DNA of 56,323 nt from Rhodanobacter sp. B04 (GCF_002001125.1 NZ_MUNV01000020.1:1-56323); one strand, 5' to 3'; positions 16,120 to 25,247 are shown, counted from the first letter of the stretch. A program made the numbers and translations. Notes: generated by a model from the sequence alone, not told the origin.

Positions 16120-17501
16120 AACACGCACATCCTTCGGCGCACGGGCTGGAACCGCGAAACAGCTCAGCAGGTGCATATCGGCTGCTGTGGCGGTGGCACT
16201 TTTACGCGGGCGTGTTCTGCCTGCCGTTCGTGCTATGGCTGGCCTGCACGGGGTTGATCTACCTGTTCAAGCCGCAGATCGAACCGTTGCTCGAACGACG
16301 CTACGCCCAGGTTGCCGAAGCGCCACGACAGTTGGCTTCAGCCCAGGTGGCCGCGGCCCTGGCGGCCGTGCCGGGCACCGTGCTCAATGCCTATCGGGTT
16401 CCGCAGGCGCCGACGGCCGCAGCACAGGTGCTGCTTGGGCGTGGCAGCGAGATCGTACGCGTGTATGTGGATCCGTCCTCGCTTCGGGTCCTGCATGTCG
16501 TGCGTGACAATGACCGTTTCATGCGTGTGATTTTCTACCTGCATGGCGAACTCATGCTGGGCAGCGCGGGCTCGATGGTGGTCGAGCTGGCGGCCTCATG
16601 GACCATTCTTTTGCTGCTTACCGGCCTCTATCTGTGGTGGCCGCGTGGACGCCGCATCGGAGGGGTGTTGTACCCACGGCTGCGGCAGGGTGGCCGGGTT
16701 TTCTGGCGTGATCTGCATGCAGTCACCGCGGTATGGGTGTCGATGCTGGCGCTGTTCCTGCTGTTCTCCGGCTTGCCCTGGGCCAAGTCGTGGGGCGGGC
16801 TCCTGCGCGATGCGCGTCAACATTGGGCGCACGCCCATAGGGTGCAGGACTGGACCATCGGCAGCGCGGATGAACGCACCGCCATCGCCGCCGCCAACAC
16901 GCCTCCCGATGAACATGCCAACCATCACGGCATGGCGGCGACATCCCCAGGCGCCATCGACGACACCGCCCTGGACCGGGTGTTGCCCGCAGTGGAGGCC
17001 GAGCACCTGGCTGCCCCGGTACTCATCGCGCCGCCATCACTCAAACATGCCGGTTGGACAGCCCGTTCGGATGCCGACGACCGCTCTCGACGCGCCGACC
17101 TGATCCTGGATCCTGTCGGCGGAAAGGTGATACGGCGGATCGACTTTGCCGAGCGTCCCTGGCTTGATCGCATGCTCGGTTACGGTGTAGCCATCCATGA
17201 GGGCGTGCTGTTTCCACCGTTGAACCAGATCCTTAGTGCCTTGACGGCTTTGGGTCTGATCACGGCGTGCATCAGCGCCGCCGTCCTGTGGTGGCGACGC
17301 CGGCCTTCGGGCACGCTCGGCGCGCCGACCTCTCATGAATACGCTCGATACCCCACGGGATTCATCGCGCTGCTTGTGTTGCTCGGCTTGTTCCTGCCGC
17401 TGCTTGGTCTCTCGATGCTGGTCGTGCTGGTGCTGGAACGGCTGGCGCTGCGGCGGCTGCCCGCCATCCGCCGTTTTCTTGGACTGAGTGCGCTGCCGTG
17501 A
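16116..17501 (+). CDS. PepSY-associated TM helix protein (PepSY_TM)
   Basis: 461 residues. Helix 1 (YAGVFCLPFVLWLACTGLIY), two periplasmic PepSY-like portions, paired central helices (SMVVELAASWTILLLLTGLY; VTAVWVSMLALFLLFSGLPW), and two C-terminal helices, the last near 425-450. The His in RLLWRWHFYAGV and the HGELMLG and IHEGVLF motifs are typical of PepSY_TM proteins, which sit in the inner membrane beside TonB receptors and are thought to act as metal or haem reductases. A loop with DEHANHHGM could bind metal. It is the last gene of the DUF2946-receptor operon. Its start lies within the stop of the 19-residue frame. Confidence 0.88.
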   Translation: MKHAHPSAHGLEPRNSSAGAYRLLWRWHFYAGVFCLPFVLWLACTGLIYLFKPQIEPLLERRYAQVAEAPRQLASAQVAAALAAVPGTVLNAYRVPQAPTAAAQVLLGRGSEIVRVYVDPSSLRVLHVVRDNDRFMRVIFYLHGELMLGSAGSMVVELAASWTILLLLTGLYLWWPRGRRIGGVLYPRLRQGGRVFWRDLHAVTAVWVSMLALFLLFSGLPWAKSWGGLLRDARQHWAHAHRVQDWTIGSADERTAIAAANTPPDEHANHHGMAATSPGAIDDTALDRVLPAVEAEHLAAPVLIAPPSLKHAGWTARSDADDRSRRADLILDPVGGKVIRRIDFAERPWLDRMLGYGVAIHEGVLFPPLNQILSALTALGLITACISAAVLWWRRRPSGTLGAPTSHEYARYPTGFIALLVLLGLFLPLLGLSMLVVLVLERLALRRLPAIRRFLGLSALP

Positions 17502-17618
17502 GTGAGGGCAACGTCGCCGCATCATCTGCAAATCGTCTTGCCGTGGGTATCGCCTAGAGACTGCGCAGTCGAATCGTTCGGACCAACTAGCGTTGTTTGA
17601 CTGCTTGCGATGATGTCG

Positions 17619-17635
17619 TGCAAGAGACTCTTGCA
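17619..17635. promoter_or_regulatory. 17-bp perfect palindrome upstream of the persulfide operon
   Basis: TGCAAGAG-A-CTCTTGCA (17619-17635) is perfectly symmetric and lies 55-71 bp before the first YeeE/YedE gene. Its right half includes TTGCAT, a weak -35 with TATATT 18 bp downstream. It could be an operator separate from the AT-rich one at 17654. Confidence 0.45.
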
Positions 17636-17653
17636 TGGTGGTACTGTTGCAGA

Positions 17654-17677
17654 ATATATTCATACCTTCGAATATAT
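17654..17677. promoter_or_regulatory. AT-rich operator, probable BigR/SqrR box
   Basis: Inverted repeat ATATATTC-8 bp-GAATATAT (17654-17677) overlaps a second symmetric pair TTCATA/TATGAA (17659-17664, 17675-17680) and a direct repeat GAATATAT. It is 12-36 bp before the operon start and covers the likely -10 region. AT-rich palindromes of this kind are the targets of ArsR-type BigR/SqrR repressors, one of which is encoded in the operon (19890-20240). Confidence 0.65.
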
Positions 17678-17689
17678 GAAGCAACGTCC

Positions 17690-18112
17690 ATGCACCCTTA
17701 TGTGTACGCAACACTCGGCGGTGCGCTGATCGGCGGCGCGGCCGTGCTGCTGATGGCCGGGCTTGGCCGGATTGCCGGCATCAGCGGCATCGCCGGCGGC
17801 CTCATCCAGCACCATCCCGGTGATCGCGCCTGGCGGCTGGCATTCATGCTTGGCCTGTTGCTCGCTCCGTTGCTGCTTCTGCTGGTACGCGGCGACAGCG
17901 GCATCGGCTTGCCGCAGGTGGGGTTGCCGTGGATGGCGCTGGCCGGCGTGCTGGTTGGGTTCGGTACCGGCATGGGCAGCGGTTGCACCAGCGGTCACGG
18001 TGTTTGCGGCATCGCCCGCTTGTCGCCGCGTTCGCTGCTGGCCACGGCGGTCTTCATGGCTTGCGGCATGGCCACGGTCTATGTGTCGCGCCATGGGCTC
18101 GGAGGCCTCTGA
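17690..18112 (+). CDS. YeeE/YedE-family membrane protein, first half-transporter
   Basis: 140 residues from the ATG at 17690; the frame is open from 17597, but that part overlaps the operators. About four membrane helices. GMGSGCTSGHGVCG holds the Gly/Cys signature of the sulfur-compound channel family to which thiosulfate importer TsuA belongs. In BigR-type operons two such half-length proteins occur together and probably pair. Likely role is movement of thiosulfate or another reduced sulfur species across the inner membrane. Confidence 0.85.
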   Translation: MHPYVYATLGGALIGGAAVLLMAGLGRIAGISGIAGGLIQHHPGDRAWRLAFMLGLLLAPLLLLLVRGDSGIGLPQVGLPWMALAGVLVGFGTGMGSGCTSGHGVCGIARLSPRSLLATAVFMACGMATVYVSRHGLGGL

Positions 18113-18113
18113 C

Positions 18114-18530
18114 ATGAAAGTTATCGTCGCGCTCCTGTCCGGACTGTTGTTCGGGGTCGGCCTCAGCCTCGGCGGCATGACCCAGCCGGCGGTGGTGCTG
18201 GGATTCCTCGACATCTTCGGCCAGTGGGATCCGCGCCTGCTCTTTGTCATGGCCGGCGCGGTACCGATCACCGCGCTCGGCTACCGCGTGTTGCGGCGAC
18301 GCCCGCGCCCGCTGCTGGAAGATCGTTTCCGCTGGCCCACGAGCCGCCGCCTCGATGTGCGGCTGGTCGGTGGCGCCGCATTGTTCGGTATCGGCTGGGG
18401 CATGGCCGGTTACTGTCCCGGCCCCGCACTGGCGGCGTTGAGCGGCGGTGCGCCCGCGCTGCTGGTGCTGGTCGCCAGCATGTTCGCGGGCTGGTGGCTG
18501 GCCGCCCGTTTGCCGGCCACCAAGGCCTGA
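18114..18530 (+). CDS. YeeE/YedE-family membrane protein, second half-transporter
   Basis: 138 residues starting one base after the preceding stop. About four helices, with LGGMTQPAVVLGFLDI and GWGMAGYCPGPAL, the second Cys-containing signature of this family. It presumably forms a heteromer with the product of 17690-18112, equivalent to one full-length YeeE protein. Confidence 0.85.
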   Translation: MKVIVALLSGLLFGVGLSLGGMTQPAVVLGFLDIFGQWDPRLLFVMAGAVPITALGYRVLRRRPRPLLEDRFRWPTSRRLDVRLVGGAALFGIGWGMAGYCPGPALAALSGGAPALLVLVASMFAGWWLAARLPATKA

Positions 18531-18554
18531 CCGCGGAAGCGCGAGGAATACACC

Positions 18555-19421
18555 ATGCAACGTCCCGCAGTGAAAGCGTTCTTCGACGAGTCCAGCCACA
18601 CCTTCAGCTATGTGGTGTGGGATCCGGCCACGATGAAGGCGGCGGTGCTCGACAGCGTGCTCGATTACGATGCGGCGGCAGGGCGTATCCGCCATGCGTC
18701 GGCCGATGCCCTAATCGCCTTCGTGCAATCCGAAAGACTCGTCGTGGAGTGGGTGATCGATACGCACGTACACGCCGACCATCTGTCGGCGGCGCCGTAT
18801 GTGCAAGCCAGGCTGGGCGGCAGGCTGGGCATCGGCGAGCACATCCGCACGGTGCAGGACACCTTCGGCAAGCTGTTCAATGCGGGTGACGAATTCCGGC
18901 GCGACGGCAGCCAGTTCGACCACCTGTTCAGCGACGGCGAACGCTACATGGTCGGCAGCATCGAGGCGACGGCCATCCACACGCCGGGCCATACGCCAGC
19001 GTGCATGACCCATCTGGTCGGCGACGCGGCCTTCGTCGGCGACACGCTGTTCATGCCCGACTACGGCACCGCCCGCTGCGACTTCCCCGGCGGCGATGCC
19101 GGCTGCTTGTACCGCTCGATCCAGAGAATCTTTGCGTTGCCCGATGACACCCGGATCTTCGTGTGCCACGACTACAAACCTGCCGGGCGCGATGTGTTCG
19201 CCCATGAAACCAGCGTGGCGGCGGAACGCCAGAACAATATCCATGTGCGTGGCGGCGTGGACGAAGCCGAGTTCGTGGCGATGCGCACGCAACGTGATGC
19301 CACCTTGTCGATGCCGCAGCTGATCCTGCCCGCGGTGCAGGTGAACATGCGCGCCGGCCAGTTGCCACCGGCCGAGGACAACGGCGTGCGTTATCTGAAG
19401 ATTCCGCTGGACGCAATCTGA
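18555..19421 (+). CDS. ETHE1/Blh-like persulfide dioxygenase (metallo-beta-lactamase fold)
   Basis: 288 residues of metallo-beta-lactamase fold. HVHADH at 71-76 is the iron-binding motif, followed by HTPGHTPACM, VGDTLFMPDYGTARCDFPGG and a late CHDYKP His. This order and the Asp-rich DTLFMPDYGTARCDF region are typical of ETHE1-type and Blh enzymes, which oxidise glutathione persulfide to sulfite with O2. In Xylella and Agrobacterium, Blh is one chain with a DUF442 sulfurtransferase domain; here that domain is the separate next gene. Sulfite made here could leave through the TauE/SafE protein downstream. Confidence 0.9.
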   Translation: MQRPAVKAFFDESSHTFSYVVWDPATMKAAVLDSVLDYDAAAGRIRHASADALIAFVQSERLVVEWVIDTHVHADHLSAAPYVQARLGGRLGIGEHIRTVQDTFGKLFNAGDEFRRDGSQFDHLFSDGERYMVGSIEATAIHTPGHTPACMTHLVGDAAFVGDTLFMPDYGTARCDFPGGDAGCLYRSIQRIFALPDDTRIFVCHDYKPAGRDVFAHETSVAAERQNNIHVRGGVDEAEFVAMRTQRDATLSMPQLILPAVQVNMRAGQLPPAEDNGVRYLKIPLDAI

Positions 19422-19470
19422 AAGACGCGATCCGAGCCAGCCGCGCGCTTCATCACCGAGGAGAACCCGT

Positions 19471-19893
19471 GTGCAGATCCATCCGCTAGCCGACCAGCTC
19501 AGCGTCGCCGCGCAGATCGATGTCGCCGACATCGCGACACTGGCCGCGCAGGGTTTTCGCAGCGTCATCAACAATCGGCCTGATGGCGAAGCGGCGGGCC
19601 AGCCTGCCAGCGCATGGCTGGAAGCGGCAGCGCGAAAGGCCGGGCTGGTCTATCGGCATATCCCGGTGGTGTCCGGCCAGTTGTCCGATGCGCAAGTACA
19701 GGATTTCGCCGCTGCGCTCGACGCGTTGCCCCGACCGACGTTGGCGTTCTGCCGCACCGGAACGCGCTCGGCCATGCTGTGGGCGCTGCAGGCCCATGGC
19801 CCGGCCGATGCCATTCTGCAGATCGCCCATGCGGCCGGCTATGACCTCGCGGCGCTTCGCCCGCGGCTGTCCACCGATGGCCGCGGGCGATGA
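19471..19893 (+). CDS. DUF442/TIGR01244-type sulfurtransferase
   Basis: 140 residues from a GTG at 19471, supported by GAGGAG eight bases upstream. The protein-tyrosine-phosphatase-like fold carries FCRTGTRS with nucleophile Cys94, preceded by RPDGEAAGQP. Family members attached to persulfide dioxygenases transfer sulfane sulfur, for example between thiosulfate and glutathione. The stop overlaps the start of the regulator gene (ATGA). It supplies the N-terminal half of a Blh protein as a separate chain. Confidence 0.85.
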   Translation: MQIHPLADQLSVAAQIDVADIATLAAQGFRSVINNRPDGEAAGQPASAWLEAAARKAGLVYRHIPVVSGQLSDAQVQDFAAALDALPRPTLAFCRTGTRSAMLWALQAHGPADAILQIAHAAGYDLAALRPRLSTDGRGR

Positions 19894-20240
19894 GCGCGAC
19901 CGGCAAGCGCAACGCACAAGCGGGCAAGCTCACCCGAAACCTGTCCGCCGGACAGATGCATCAACACGCCGACGAGGCGGTCGCCGTGCTCAAGGCGATG
20001 GCCAGTCACAACCGCCTGCTGCTGCTGTGCCAGCTGGTGCAGGGCGAGCGCTCGGTCGGCGCGCTGGCGCAGTCGCTGGAGCTGGCGCAAAGCGTGGTGT
20101 CGCAGCATCTGTCGCTGCTGCGACGCGACGGCGTAGTCAGCGCTCGACGCGAGGCGCAGACGATCTACTACCGGATCAGCGACGAGCGTGTGCAGGCCTT
20201 GATGACCACCTTGTTCGAGCAGTTCTGCAGCAACGACTGA
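19890..20240 (+). CDS. bigR: BigR/SqrR-type ArsR-family persulfide sensor
   Basis: 116-residue winged-helix repressor with recognition helix around SLELAQSVVSQHLSLLRRDG. It has exactly two Cys, at 47 (LLLLCQLV) and 113 (EQFCSND). The 66-residue spacing equals that of the redox pairs of BigR (42/108) and SqrR (41/107) as I recall them. Persulfides link the pair by sulfur bridges and release DNA. It lies inside the operon it should control; the AT-rich palindrome at 17654-17677 is its probable site. Confidence 0.9.
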   Translation: MSATGKRNAQAGKLTRNLSAGQMHQHADEAVAVLKAMASHNRLLLLCQLVQGERSVGALAQSLELAQSVVSQHLSLLRRDGVVSARREAQTIYYRISDERVQALMTTLFEQFCSND

Positions 20241-20265
20241 ACCGCGCCTCCATCCGGGAACATCC

Positions 20266-21045
20266 ATGAATGATCTGGTTACCTTGGCCGACCTGCTGGC
20301 GATCCTCTGCGGCTTGCTGGTCGGTTTCTCGCTGGCGCTGATCGGTGGCGGCGGTTCGATCCTGGCCACGCCGCTGCTGCTGTACGTGGTCGGCGTGCGC
20401 GATCCGCACCTGGCGATCGGCACCAGCGCGGTGGCCGTGGCGGCGAATGCGTTCGCGAACCTGATCCCGCACGCGCGTGCCGGCCACGTGCGCTGGAAGG
20501 CGGCCTTCATGTTCGCCGCGACCGGGGTGACCGGTGCTTTCGTCGGTTCGAGCTTCGGCAAGCTGGTCGATGGGCAGCGCCTGCTGGTGCTGTTTGCCGT
20601 GCTGATGCTGGTGGTCGCGGCCTTGATGCTGCGCGGCCGACGCGGTGGCGGTGCGGATCGCTATCCACGACCGCACCTGTTTCCGCGGCTGGGAGCGGTG
20701 GGTTTCGCCGCGGGCGGCCTGTCCGGCTTCTTCGGCATCGGCGGCGGCTTCCTGATCGTGCCGGGACTGATATTCGCCAGCGGCATGGCGATCATCGAGG
20801 CGATCGGCACGTCGCTGTTTTCGGTGGGCGCGTTCGCCACCACCACGGCACTCAACTACGCTGCCTCGGGCCTGGTCGACTGGCGTGCGGCAGCCGGCTT
20901 CATCGCTGGCGGCATCCTTGGCGGCTGGCTCGGGGCGCTGGGCGCACATCGGCTGGCGAAAACGCGCGGCACGCTGCACGTGGTCTTCGCGCTGGCGATC
21001 ATTGCCGTCGCCGTGTTCATGTTGGTCAAGAATCTGCGCGGGTGA
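20266..21045 (+). CDS. TauE/SafE-family sulfite/anion exporter
   Basis: 259 residues, about eight helices in two repeats. Each repeat carries the family motif: LIGGGGSILATPLLLYVVGV near residue 27 and FFGIGGGFLIVPGLIF near 158. It probably exports sulfite formed by the persulfide dioxygenase two genes upstream, as in BigR operons. It starts 25 bp after the regulator gene and closes the operon. Confidence 0.88.
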   Translation: MNDLVTLADLLAILCGLLVGFSLALIGGGGSILATPLLLYVVGVRDPHLAIGTSAVAVAANAFANLIPHARAGHVRWKAAFMFAATGVTGAFVGSSFGKLVDGQRLLVLFAVLMLVVAALMLRGRRGGGADRYPRPHLFPRLGAVGFAAGGLSGFFGIGGGFLIVPGLIFASGMAIIEAIGTSLFSVGAFATTTALNYAASGLVDWRAAAGFIAGGILGGWLGALGAHRLAKTRGTLHVVFALAIIAVAVFMLVKNLRG

Positions 21046-21069
21046 CCGACGCATGACGGGAGTGTCGGG

Positions 21070-21927
21070 GTGATCTACGTATTGCTGAGTGTCATCTGCA
21101 GCGTGCTGGTGTCGGTGCTGCTGAAGCTGGCGCGGCGTTTCGAAGTCGATGTGGGCCAGGCGATCGCCTGGAACTACGTCGTGGCCAGTGCGCTCACCGC
21201 GCTGCTGCTGCAACCTTCGCTGGCGAGCATGCGCGAGCCGGGTGCGCCATGGTTCGCCCTGGCCGGGCTGGGCGTGTTGCTGCCGACGATCTTTCTGGTG
21301 CTGGGCGCCTCGGTGCGGCATGCCGGCATCGTGCGCAGCGATGCGGCGCAGCGGCTGTCGTTGCTGCTGTCGCTGCTGGCGGCGTTCCTGTGGTTTGGTG
21401 AGACGCTGACGCTGGCCAAGGGGCTGGGTGTCGCGCTGGGACTGCTCGCCCTGGGCGCGATGGTCTGGCGCCACGAACGCGGCACGCAGCGCGATGCGGC
21501 GGCCGGATGGCTTTATCCGCTGCTGGTGTTTGCCGGCTTCGGCACGATCGACGTCCTGCTCAAGCGGGTTGCCGCGGCCGGCGTGCCGCTGGGAACCTCG
21601 CTGCAGGTGATGTTTGCACTATCGCTGCTGGTGGCATTCGCCCTGCAGCTCGGGCGCGTGGCGCTGGGGCGCGCCCGTTTCACGCTGCGCAGCCTGTTTG
21701 GCGGCGTGCTGCTTGGCCTGTGCAACTTCGCCAACATCCTGTTCTACCTGCGCGGTCATCGGGCATTGCCGCAGCATCCGGCGCTGGTGTTCGCCAGCAT
21801 GAATCTCGGCGTGGTGGCGCTGGGCGCGCTGGTCGGCTTGCTGTTGTTCCGCGAACGCCTGAGCCGGCTGAATCTTGGCGGCGTGCTGCTTGCGTTGGCG
21901 GCCATCGTGCTGATTGCGGGCGGCTGA
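21070..21927 (+). CDS. DMT-superfamily (EamA-type) inner-membrane transporter
   Basis: 285 residues from a GTG at 21070 (GGGAG upstream), ten predicted helices in two EamA halves (about 3-125 and 145-283). The substrate is unknown; relatives export amino acids or metabolites. It follows the TauE/SafE gene by 24 bp, so it may be on the same transcript, but nothing ties it to sulfur chemistry. Confidence 0.82.
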   Translation: MIYVLLSVICSVLVSVLLKLARRFEVDVGQAIAWNYVVASALTALLLQPSLASMREPGAPWFALAGLGVLLPTIFLVLGASVRHAGIVRSDAAQRLSLLLSLLAAFLWFGETLTLAKGLGVALGLLALGAMVWRHERGTQRDAAAGWLYPLLVFAGFGTIDVLLKRVAAAGVPLGTSLQVMFALSLLVAFALQLGRVALGRARFTLRSLFGGVLLGLCNFANILFYLRGHRALPQHPALVFASMNLGVVALGALVGLLLFRERLSRLNLGGVLLALAAIVLIAGG

Positions 21928-22015
21928 GCGGCGGCCCGGTACTTGCCGGTGGCGGTCGCACCGGCGCATGCTGGACGCCGTTGTGCTTCGCGCGTACCGC
22001 GCACCGAGATGCCGC

Positions 22016-23296
22016 ATGTCCTCGATCACCACGATCCTGGCCAGCCAGCAGGCGACGTCGGCCTGGCAGGAGGATTTCTACAAGCACCTGCATGCCCATC
22101 CCGAGCTGAGTTTCCAGGAGGCGGAAACCGCACGCCTGGTGGCGGAAAAGCTGCAGGCCTTCGGCTACGAGGTGCATGGCGGCATCGGCAAGACCGGCGT
22201 GGTGGGCATCCTGCGCAATGGTGCCGGTGCAACCCTGCTCGCCCGCGCCGACATGGATGCGCTGCCAGTGACCGAGGCGACCGGCCTGCCATACGCCTCG
22301 ACGGTGCAGGCCACCGACGCCGGCGGCAATACGGTCGGTGTCAGTCATGCCTGCGGCCATGACGTGCACGTCACCTGCCTGTTGGGCGCGGCCGAACTGC
22401 TGGCTGGGCATCGCGACGCCTGGAGCGGTACCTATATCGTGTTGTTCCAGCCGGCCGAGGAAGTCGCCGGCGGTGCCAAGGCGATGGTCGACGATGGGCT
22501 CGCCCGACTGATTCCCAAGCCCGATGTCGCCTTGGCGCAGCATGTGCTGGCGTTCCCGGCGGGCCGGCTCGGCACCCGGATCGGTGCGGTGCTGTCGGCC
22601 GGCGACAGCATCCACATCACGCTTCACGGCAAGGGTGCGCATGGCTCGATGCCGCAAAGCAGCGTCGATCCCGTGGTGCTGGCGGCGTTGATCGTGGTGC
22701 GCCTGCAGACCATCGTCTCGCGCGAGACGCAGCCGGGCGAATTCGGCGTGCTGACCATCGGCAGCAACCGCGCCGGCAGCAAGAGCAACATCATCGCCGA
22801 CCGCGCCGACCTGCTGCTCAATCTGCGCACCTATGACCGCAACGTGCGCAGCAGGATCATTGCCGCGATCGAGCGCATGGTGAACGCCGAGTGCGTGGCG
22901 TCGGGTTCGCCGCAACCGCCGGAGTTCGCCTACTACGACCAGTACCCGCTGACCGAGAACGATGCCGAAGTCACCGCCGTGGTCACCGCCGCGTTCCAGC
23001 AACATTTTGGCGTGGACTGGGTGTTCGACCTGGGCCGGCTGACTGCCAGCGAGGACTTCAGCCACCTGCCCGATGCGTTGGGCACGCCATACACCTTCTG
23101 GGGTCTGGGTGGCACCGATCCCGAGCTGTATGCGCAGGCGGCCAAGGCCGGCCGCATCGCCGAAGACATCCCGGTCAACCACTCCAAGTATTACGCGCCG
23201 GTGCTCGAGCCCACCCTCGACCATGGCACCCAGGCGATGGTGGTGGCCGCGATGGCGTGGCTGGGTCACGAGGCGTTGAAGCCGGTTTCGCGCTGA
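22016..23296 (+). CDS. M20-family amidohydrolase (hippurate hydrolase/N-acyl amino acid deacylase type)
   Basis: 426 residues from the ATG at 22016. Metal-binding motifs are in order: HAHPELS, ARADMDALPV, SHACGHDVHV, FQPAEEVAGGAKAMVDDG (catalytic Glu pair), and a late ASEDFSHL. The lid domain starts near HITLHGKGAHGSMP. Such cytoplasmic enzymes split the amide bond of N-acylated amino acids. No signal peptide. It is followed by a secreted peptidase but not clearly in one operon with it (142 bp gap). Confidence 0.9.
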   Translation: MSSITTILASQQATSAWQEDFYKHLHAHPELSFQEAETARLVAEKLQAFGYEVHGGIGKTGVVGILRNGAGATLLARADMDALPVTEATGLPYASTVQATDAGGNTVGVSHACGHDVHVTCLLGAAELLAGHRDAWSGTYIVLFQPAEEVAGGAKAMVDDGLARLIPKPDVALAQHVLAFPAGRLGTRIGAVLSAGDSIHITLHGKGAHGSMPQSSVDPVVLAALIVVRLQTIVSRETQPGEFGVLTIGSNRAGSKSNIIADRADLLLNLRTYDRNVRSRIIAAIERMVNAECVASGSPQPPEFAYYDQYPLTENDAEVTAVVTAAFQQHFGVDWVFDLGRLTASEDFSHLPDALGTPYTFWGLGGTDPELYAQAAKAGRIAEDIPVNHSKYYAPVLEPTLDHGTQAMVVAAMAWLGHEALKPVSR

Positions 23297-23438
23297 CTGA
23301 GGCACGCGCGATCCGCAAAAACATGCGCCAGACGTGGTGCCGTCGACAATGACTTCCGGCATCTGAAACCACCTGCGCTGCGACCTAGACTGGTGGCATC
23401 CCGATGCATCCGCATCGCTGGTTCAAGGAAATCTCCCG

Positions 23439-25049
23439 ATGCGCAAACTCCCCCTCGCGGCAGCCCTGGCTGCCTTGCTGCTCAGCGCGGTCGCCATCGC
23501 CGGCCCGGACGACAAGAAGGACGACAAGGCCAAGCCTGAAACGAAGCCGGATGCCGCCCTGCTGCAGCCGCAATCGTCGAGCAGCGAGGGCTCGGTGTCG
23601 GTGGAAGGACATCGCATCGACTACAAGGCCGTGGCCGGCACGCTGGTACTGCACGGCAGCGGCGACAAAGAGAACGAGCCGCAGGTCAGCATGTTCTACG
23701 TCGCCTATTTCAAGAAGGGTGCGGAAGCCACCAAGCGGCCGGTCACCTTCATCTACAACGGCGGCCCCGGCTCGGCCACGGTGTGGCTGCACATGGGTGC
23801 GTTCGGGCCGAAGCGGGTGGTGACCGCCGACGACACGCATACGCCGGCCGCGCCGTATGGCCTGGTCAACAACGACTACAGCCTGCTGGATGCTTCCGAC
23901 GTGGTGTTCATCGACGCACCGGGCGCCGGCTTCAGCCGGCTGATCGCGGACGATGCCGACAAGTCCAAGCGCGACGAGCAGATGAAGGACCGGCGCAAGG
24001 CGATCTACGGCGTCGACGGCGACGGTCACGCGTTCGCCCAGTTCATCACCCAGTTCCTGTCGAAGTACGGTCGCTGGAATTCGCCGAAATACCTGTTTGG
24101 AGAAAGCTACGGCACCACCCGCTCGGCGGTGCTGGCGAACATCCTGGAGAACGAGAACAGCGTCGATCTCAACGGCGTGATCCTGCTCTCGCAGATCCTC
24201 AATTTCGACACCAGCATCGACGGCCCCGAATTCAATCCGGGCATCGACCTGCCGTACGAACTGGCCTTGCCGACGTTCGCCGCCACTGCGTTCTACCACC
24301 ACAAGCTGCCGCAGCAGCCGGCGGCGCTGGAGCCGTTCCTCGATGAGGTGAAGCAGTACGCGCTGGGTGATTACACGCAGGCGCTGATGGCCGGCTCGCG
24401 GCTCAGCGATACGCAGAAGCAGGCGGTGGCGGAGAAGCTGCACCAGTACACCGGCCTGTCGGTGGCCTATCTGCTGAAGGCGAACCTGCGGGTCAGCGGC
24501 GGCATGTTCGAACACGAGCTGCAGACCGGCGAGGACACCACCACCGGCCGGCTGGACAGCCGCTTTGCGGGGCCGTCGATCGATCCGCTGAGCAAGGAGT
24601 CCGACTACGACCCGCAGTCCTCGGCGATCGGCTCGGCCTATATCGCCGCGTTCAACGACTACGTGCGGCGCGACCTGAAGTTCGGCGACGGCCAGCAGTA
24701 CCGCGAGTTTGCCGACATCGATCACTGGGATTTCGCGCACAAGGCGCCGGGCGTGCAGGGCGAGGCACTGCAGTCCTCGACCAACGTGATGCCGGACCTG
24801 GCCACCGCGATGAAGACCAACCCCAACCTCAAGGTGTACTTGAACGGCGGCTATTACGATCTGGCCACGCCGTTCTTCGCCGCCGACTACGAGATGCACC
24901 ACCTGCCGATCCCGGCCAGCCTCGAGAGCAACATCAGCTACTCGTGGTATCCGTCCGGCCACATGGTGTATGCGCACGAGGCGTCCTTGAAACAGTTGCA
25001 CGACAACGTGGCCCGCTTCATCGAGCAGACCGACAACGTCAAGCGTTGA
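23439..25049 (+). CDS. exported S10 serine carboxypeptidase-like peptidase
   Basis: 536 residues with signal peptide (AVAIA-GPDD) and a Lys/Asp-rich linker. Hallmarks are YNGGPGSAT (oxyanion/substrate-carboxylate site), FGESYGTTR with nucleophile Ser223, NGGYYDLATPF (Asp) and YPSGHMVY (His) near the C-terminus. S10 enzymes remove C-terminal residues from peptides at acid pH; bacterial members like this are periplasmic or secreted. ATG at 23439 has AAGGAAA upstream. Confidence 0.92.
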   Translation: MRKLPLAAALAALLLSAVAIAGPDDKKDDKAKPETKPDAALLQPQSSSSEGSVSVEGHRIDYKAVAGTLVLHGSGDKENEPQVSMFYVAYFKKGAEATKRPVTFIYNGGPGSATVWLHMGAFGPKRVVTADDTHTPAAPYGLVNNDYSLLDASDVVFIDAPGAGFSRLIADDADKSKRDEQMKDRRKAIYGVDGDGHAFAQFITQFLSKYGRWNSPKYLFGESYGTTRSAVLANILENENSVDLNGVILLSQILNFDTSIDGPEFNPGIDLPYELALPTFAATAFYHHKLPQQPAALEPFLDEVKQYALGDYTQALMAGSRLSDTQKQAVAEKLHQYTGLSVAYLLKANLRVSGGMFEHELQTGEDTTTGRLDSRFAGPSIDPLSKESDYDPQSSAIGSAYIAAFNDYVRRDLKFGDGQQYREFADIDHWDFAHKAPGVQGEALQSSTNVMPDLATAMKTNPNLKVYLNGGYYDLATPFFAADYEMHHLPIPASLESNISYSWYPSGHMVYAHEASLKQLHDNVARFIEQTDNVKR

Positions 25050-25217
25050 AGGTATCCGGAGTGGCGATAACTCGCTTCGGCGGCTCCTCGGGACTTGCAC
25101 GGGGGCCCACGCGTTTGTCCTCATCCCGGCGCAGGCTGGAGGTGCGTCACGACAGCGAAGCCGGTCATCGCTCTGAAATGGCGAAATGGGTTGAGGATGA
25201 CCTGAATAAGTCTTTGC

Positions 25218-25247
25218 CCGTCATTCCAGCCTTCGCTGGGATGACGG
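25218..25247. repeat. REP-like palindromic repeat
   Basis: An imperfect hairpin with arms CCGTCATTCCAGC and GCTGGGATGACGG, of the type scattered between genes in Xanthomonadales and related bacteria. The rest of the 277-bp gap (25050-25326) holds a possible degenerate copy near 25115-25140 and nothing else I can name. It separates convergent transcripts and may stop both. Confidence 0.6.
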
